13,885 bases of DNA from Nitrospirota bacterium (GTDB lineage: Bacteria > Nitrospirota > UBA9217), in the NCBI GenBank assembly GCA_023229435.1, contig JALNZF010000045.1, forward strand, positions 1 to 13,885, read 5' to 3'. The notes beneath the pieces were generated by a model, which ran no database searches, was not told the origin of the DNA, and saw only the letters and a list, made by a program, of their open reading frames with translations. Each line of letters begins with the position of its first letter. Within the stretch, counting starts at the first letter, position 1. This document shows, piece by piece, positions 12,821-13,885 of this stretch. The position numbers and the translations under genes are program-made.

Positions 12821-13224
12821 CGGACAAGGACGTTCTCTTCACCTATCGCCTGCAGGAGGCGGAGGAAACCCTGTCAGAAGCCGTGAGAATGCTGGAGACA
12901 GACTTCAGCCCCCGGTCCATCGTCAACAGGGCCTACTATGCCATATTCTATGCGTTGCTGGCTTTGCTGCTGAAAACATGCTCGCCCATGAAAACATCGA
13001 AGCACATCGGCGTCATATCCACCTTCGATCGGGAGTTCGTGAAGACCGGAAAAATCGACAAATATTTTTCCACCCTGATTCACGATATATTCGATCTGAG
13101 GCAGGAAAGCGATTACAAAGACCTCGTCCAGATATCGCGCGAAGACGCCGCTCAATCCGTCGCGCAGGCGCGGGAATTTCTCGCCATGATCAAGACGCAC
13201 CTCGGTATTATAGACAATACTTAG
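12817..13224 (+). CDS. HEPN-domain protein (probable toxin or RNA-binding partner)
   Basis: A 135-residue, all-helical HEPN protein. SPRSIVNRAYYAIFYALLALL (residues 31-51) and LRQESDYKD (R95 to Y100) are the two conserved helices of the HEPN family of PF05168 type. In classic HEPN RNases the catalytic motif is RX4-6H; here the motif reads R95-x4-Y100 with no histidine in range, so RNase activity is uncertain. GTG 12817 is the start, with GAGGGGG just upstream, overlapping the stop of the nucleotidyltransferase gene. The protein would act in the cytosol in complex with that partner. Confidence 0.85.
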   Translation: MTDKDVLFTYRLQEAEETLSEAVRMLETDFSPRSIVNRAYYAIFYALLALLLKTCSPMKTSKHIGVISTFDREFVKTGKIDKYFSTLIHDIFDLRQESDYKDLVQISREDAAQSVAQAREFLAMIKTHLGIIDNT

Positions 13225-13241
13225 CGCGACAGGTCGAGTAA

Positions 13242-13326
13242 GTAGGCTGTGCAAAGGTTTACCTTGCCCGACATCTTTCAATCACAGACGCGTTGGGTTT
13301 CACAGGAGGCGCTCAACCCAACCTAC
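13242..13326. repeat. 85-bp palindromic insertion-like repeat
   Basis: Bounded by GTAGG (13242-13246) and CCTAC (13322-13326), and containing the hairpin GTTGGGTT (13292-13299) / AACCCAAC (13315-13322) with a 15-nt loop. The AACCCAACCTAC end resembles a widespread intergenic repeat. It abuts the point where homology of the following DUF5131 gene begins, so it is likely tied to the loss of that gene's 5' end. Confidence 0.5.
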
Positions 13327-13743
13327 ATGCTTAAAGCCATGGGCAATAGGCGCTACGCGAATGGATTCTCACTTACACTGCATCACGACCTTATTGATCT
13401 TCCGCTCAAATGGCGCGAACCGAAATTTGTCTTTGTGAATTCCATGAGCGATCTTTTCCATGAACAAATGCCGCTTTCATTTATCCAAAGTGTTTTCAAA
13501 ACAATGGAAAAAGCAGACAAGCATGTGTTTCAAATCCTCACAAAAAGATCACATCGGTTATTGGAAGTTTTTGACAAAATTTCCTGGCCTTCGAATGTTT
13601 GGATGGGAGTTACCGTTGAATCGCAGAAATACGTGCATAGAATATCCGAGCTTCAGCGTGTTCCCGCACAGACGAAATTTCTTTCAATCGAACCGCTCTT
13701 ATCAAATATCCCGGCAGATTTGGGGACAGGTCTTGAAATATAA
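13249..13743 (+). pseudogene. DUF5131 (phage Gp37/Gp68-like) fragment
   Basis: From about 13327 the frame matches the middle of DUF5131 proteins: LKAMGNRRYANGF, FVNSMSDLFHE, HVFQILTKRSHRL, VWMGVTVESQKYVHRI and KFLSIEPLLSNIP. The normal N-terminus, which holds the W-N-P-x-x-G-C and CxxCYA-type cysteines of a radical-SAM-like cluster, is absent. So is the C-terminal part with the VGGESG segment. The codons before 13327 belong to the palindromic repeat and those after about 13715 to the next palindrome. The open frame is thus a double-ended relic and is unlikely to make an active protein, although no internal frameshift has yet occurred. Confidence 0.8.
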
Positions 13744-13765
13744 GAAACTGACTTTCCAAGACCTG
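13721..13765. repeat. Palindromic repeat, probably cut by IS110 insertion
   Basis: CAGGTCTTG (13727-13735) pairs perfectly with CAAGACCTG (13757-13765) across a 21-nt loop. The left arm extends outwards as GGGGA, but the right arm continues ATAATC instead of the TCCCC that would complete the palindrome. GGGGACAGG hairpins of this kind are commonly linked to REP-type transposases (RAYT). The missing outer arm suggests that the palindrome was interrupted at about 13766. Confidence 0.5.
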
Positions 13766-13857
13766 ATAATCATATGAAGGCACCTCAGCATACCAGAGCG
13801 CATCGGCACTCTGGTATGCTTCAAGGAAAGAGTCCAATCTAACCTTGGAGGTGCTGT
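13766..13857 (+). ncRNA. Left non-coding end of IS110-family element, probable bridge RNA region
   Basis: Ahead of the transposase start lie some 90 nt with a perfect 12-bp hairpin, AGCATACCAGAG (13787-13798) with CTCTGGTATGCT (13809-13820), loop 10 nt. An outer pairing of GCACCTC (13780-13786) with GAGGTGC (13848-13854) encloses it and buries the GGAGG ribosome binding site of the transposase. IS110-group elements carry their guide (bridge) RNA in exactly this position. The left boundary at 13766 is inferred from the broken palindrome. Confidence 0.5.
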
Positions 13858-13885
13858 ATGAAATTGTACACTGGATTAGATCTAC
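13858..13885 (+). mobile_element. IS110-family transposase, N-terminus only (runs off the window)
   Basis: The last nine codons, MKLYTGLDL, are the usual opening of IS110/IS1111-family DEDD transposases (MKLYTGIDLHSNN), with D8 as the first catalytic aspartate. GGAGG at 13847-13851 is the ribosome binding site. The identification rests on few residues but on a very characteristic start and on the structured leader. The remainder lies beyond the window. Confidence 0.7.

Overview
The window looks like a piece of a Gram-negative environmental bacterial chromosome. Nitrospirota or a deltaproteobacterial (Desulfobacterota) lineage is my best guess. That rests on a soluble multi-GAF histidine kinase, a glycogen synthase coupled to a GalT-like protein, a sigma-54-type promoter, GxxExxY and DUF5131 genes, and many small palindromic intergenic repeats. 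The lineage is inference; there is no rRNA or other marker gene here. No tRNA, rRNA or CRISPR array was seen.

The left part (1-1850) is an accessory patch read on the minus strand. It starts with a MITE-like 131-bp palindromic repeat. Next is a PIN-toxin cassette with its own promoter, then a MntA-type nucleotidyltransferase whose neighbours are only stubs: an N-terminal fragment of HepT on one side and a translationally coupled C-terminal fragment on the other. A DUF721/DciA-like gene closes the patch.

The core (1870-8852) is plus-strand housekeeping. A near-perfect sigma-70 promoter drives galT-like and glgA, which overlap by ATGA. A cytosolic GAF-GAF-GAF histidine kinase follows, then a stand-alone receiver protein overlapping by ATGA a class I 23S rRNA uracil-5-methyltransferase (RlmD family). 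The methyltransferase has lost two of the four iron-sulfur cysteines.

From 8853 to 9750 there is a long AT-rich non-coding stretch. It carries a triplicated GAACGTA motif, a sigma-54-type promoter, one 68-residue protein of unknown function, a strongly paired RNA segment and a clear intrinsic terminator. This is the most promising undescribed unit in the window.

The right part (9878-13885) is again mosaic. A DUF6982-like gene and a truncated SRAP (YedK/HMCES) gene lie divergent from a LexA-family repressor whose operator sits exactly between its own -35 and -10 and whose mRNA is predicted to be leaderless. A GxxExxY nuclease-like gene is bracketed by octamer-based inverted repeats. A small basic unknown protein and a coupled nucleotidyltransferase/HEPN pair follow. 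Then come an 85-bp repeat that abuts a DUF5131 fragment broken at both ends, and the left end of an IS110-family element with a probable bridge-RNA region, cut by the window edge.
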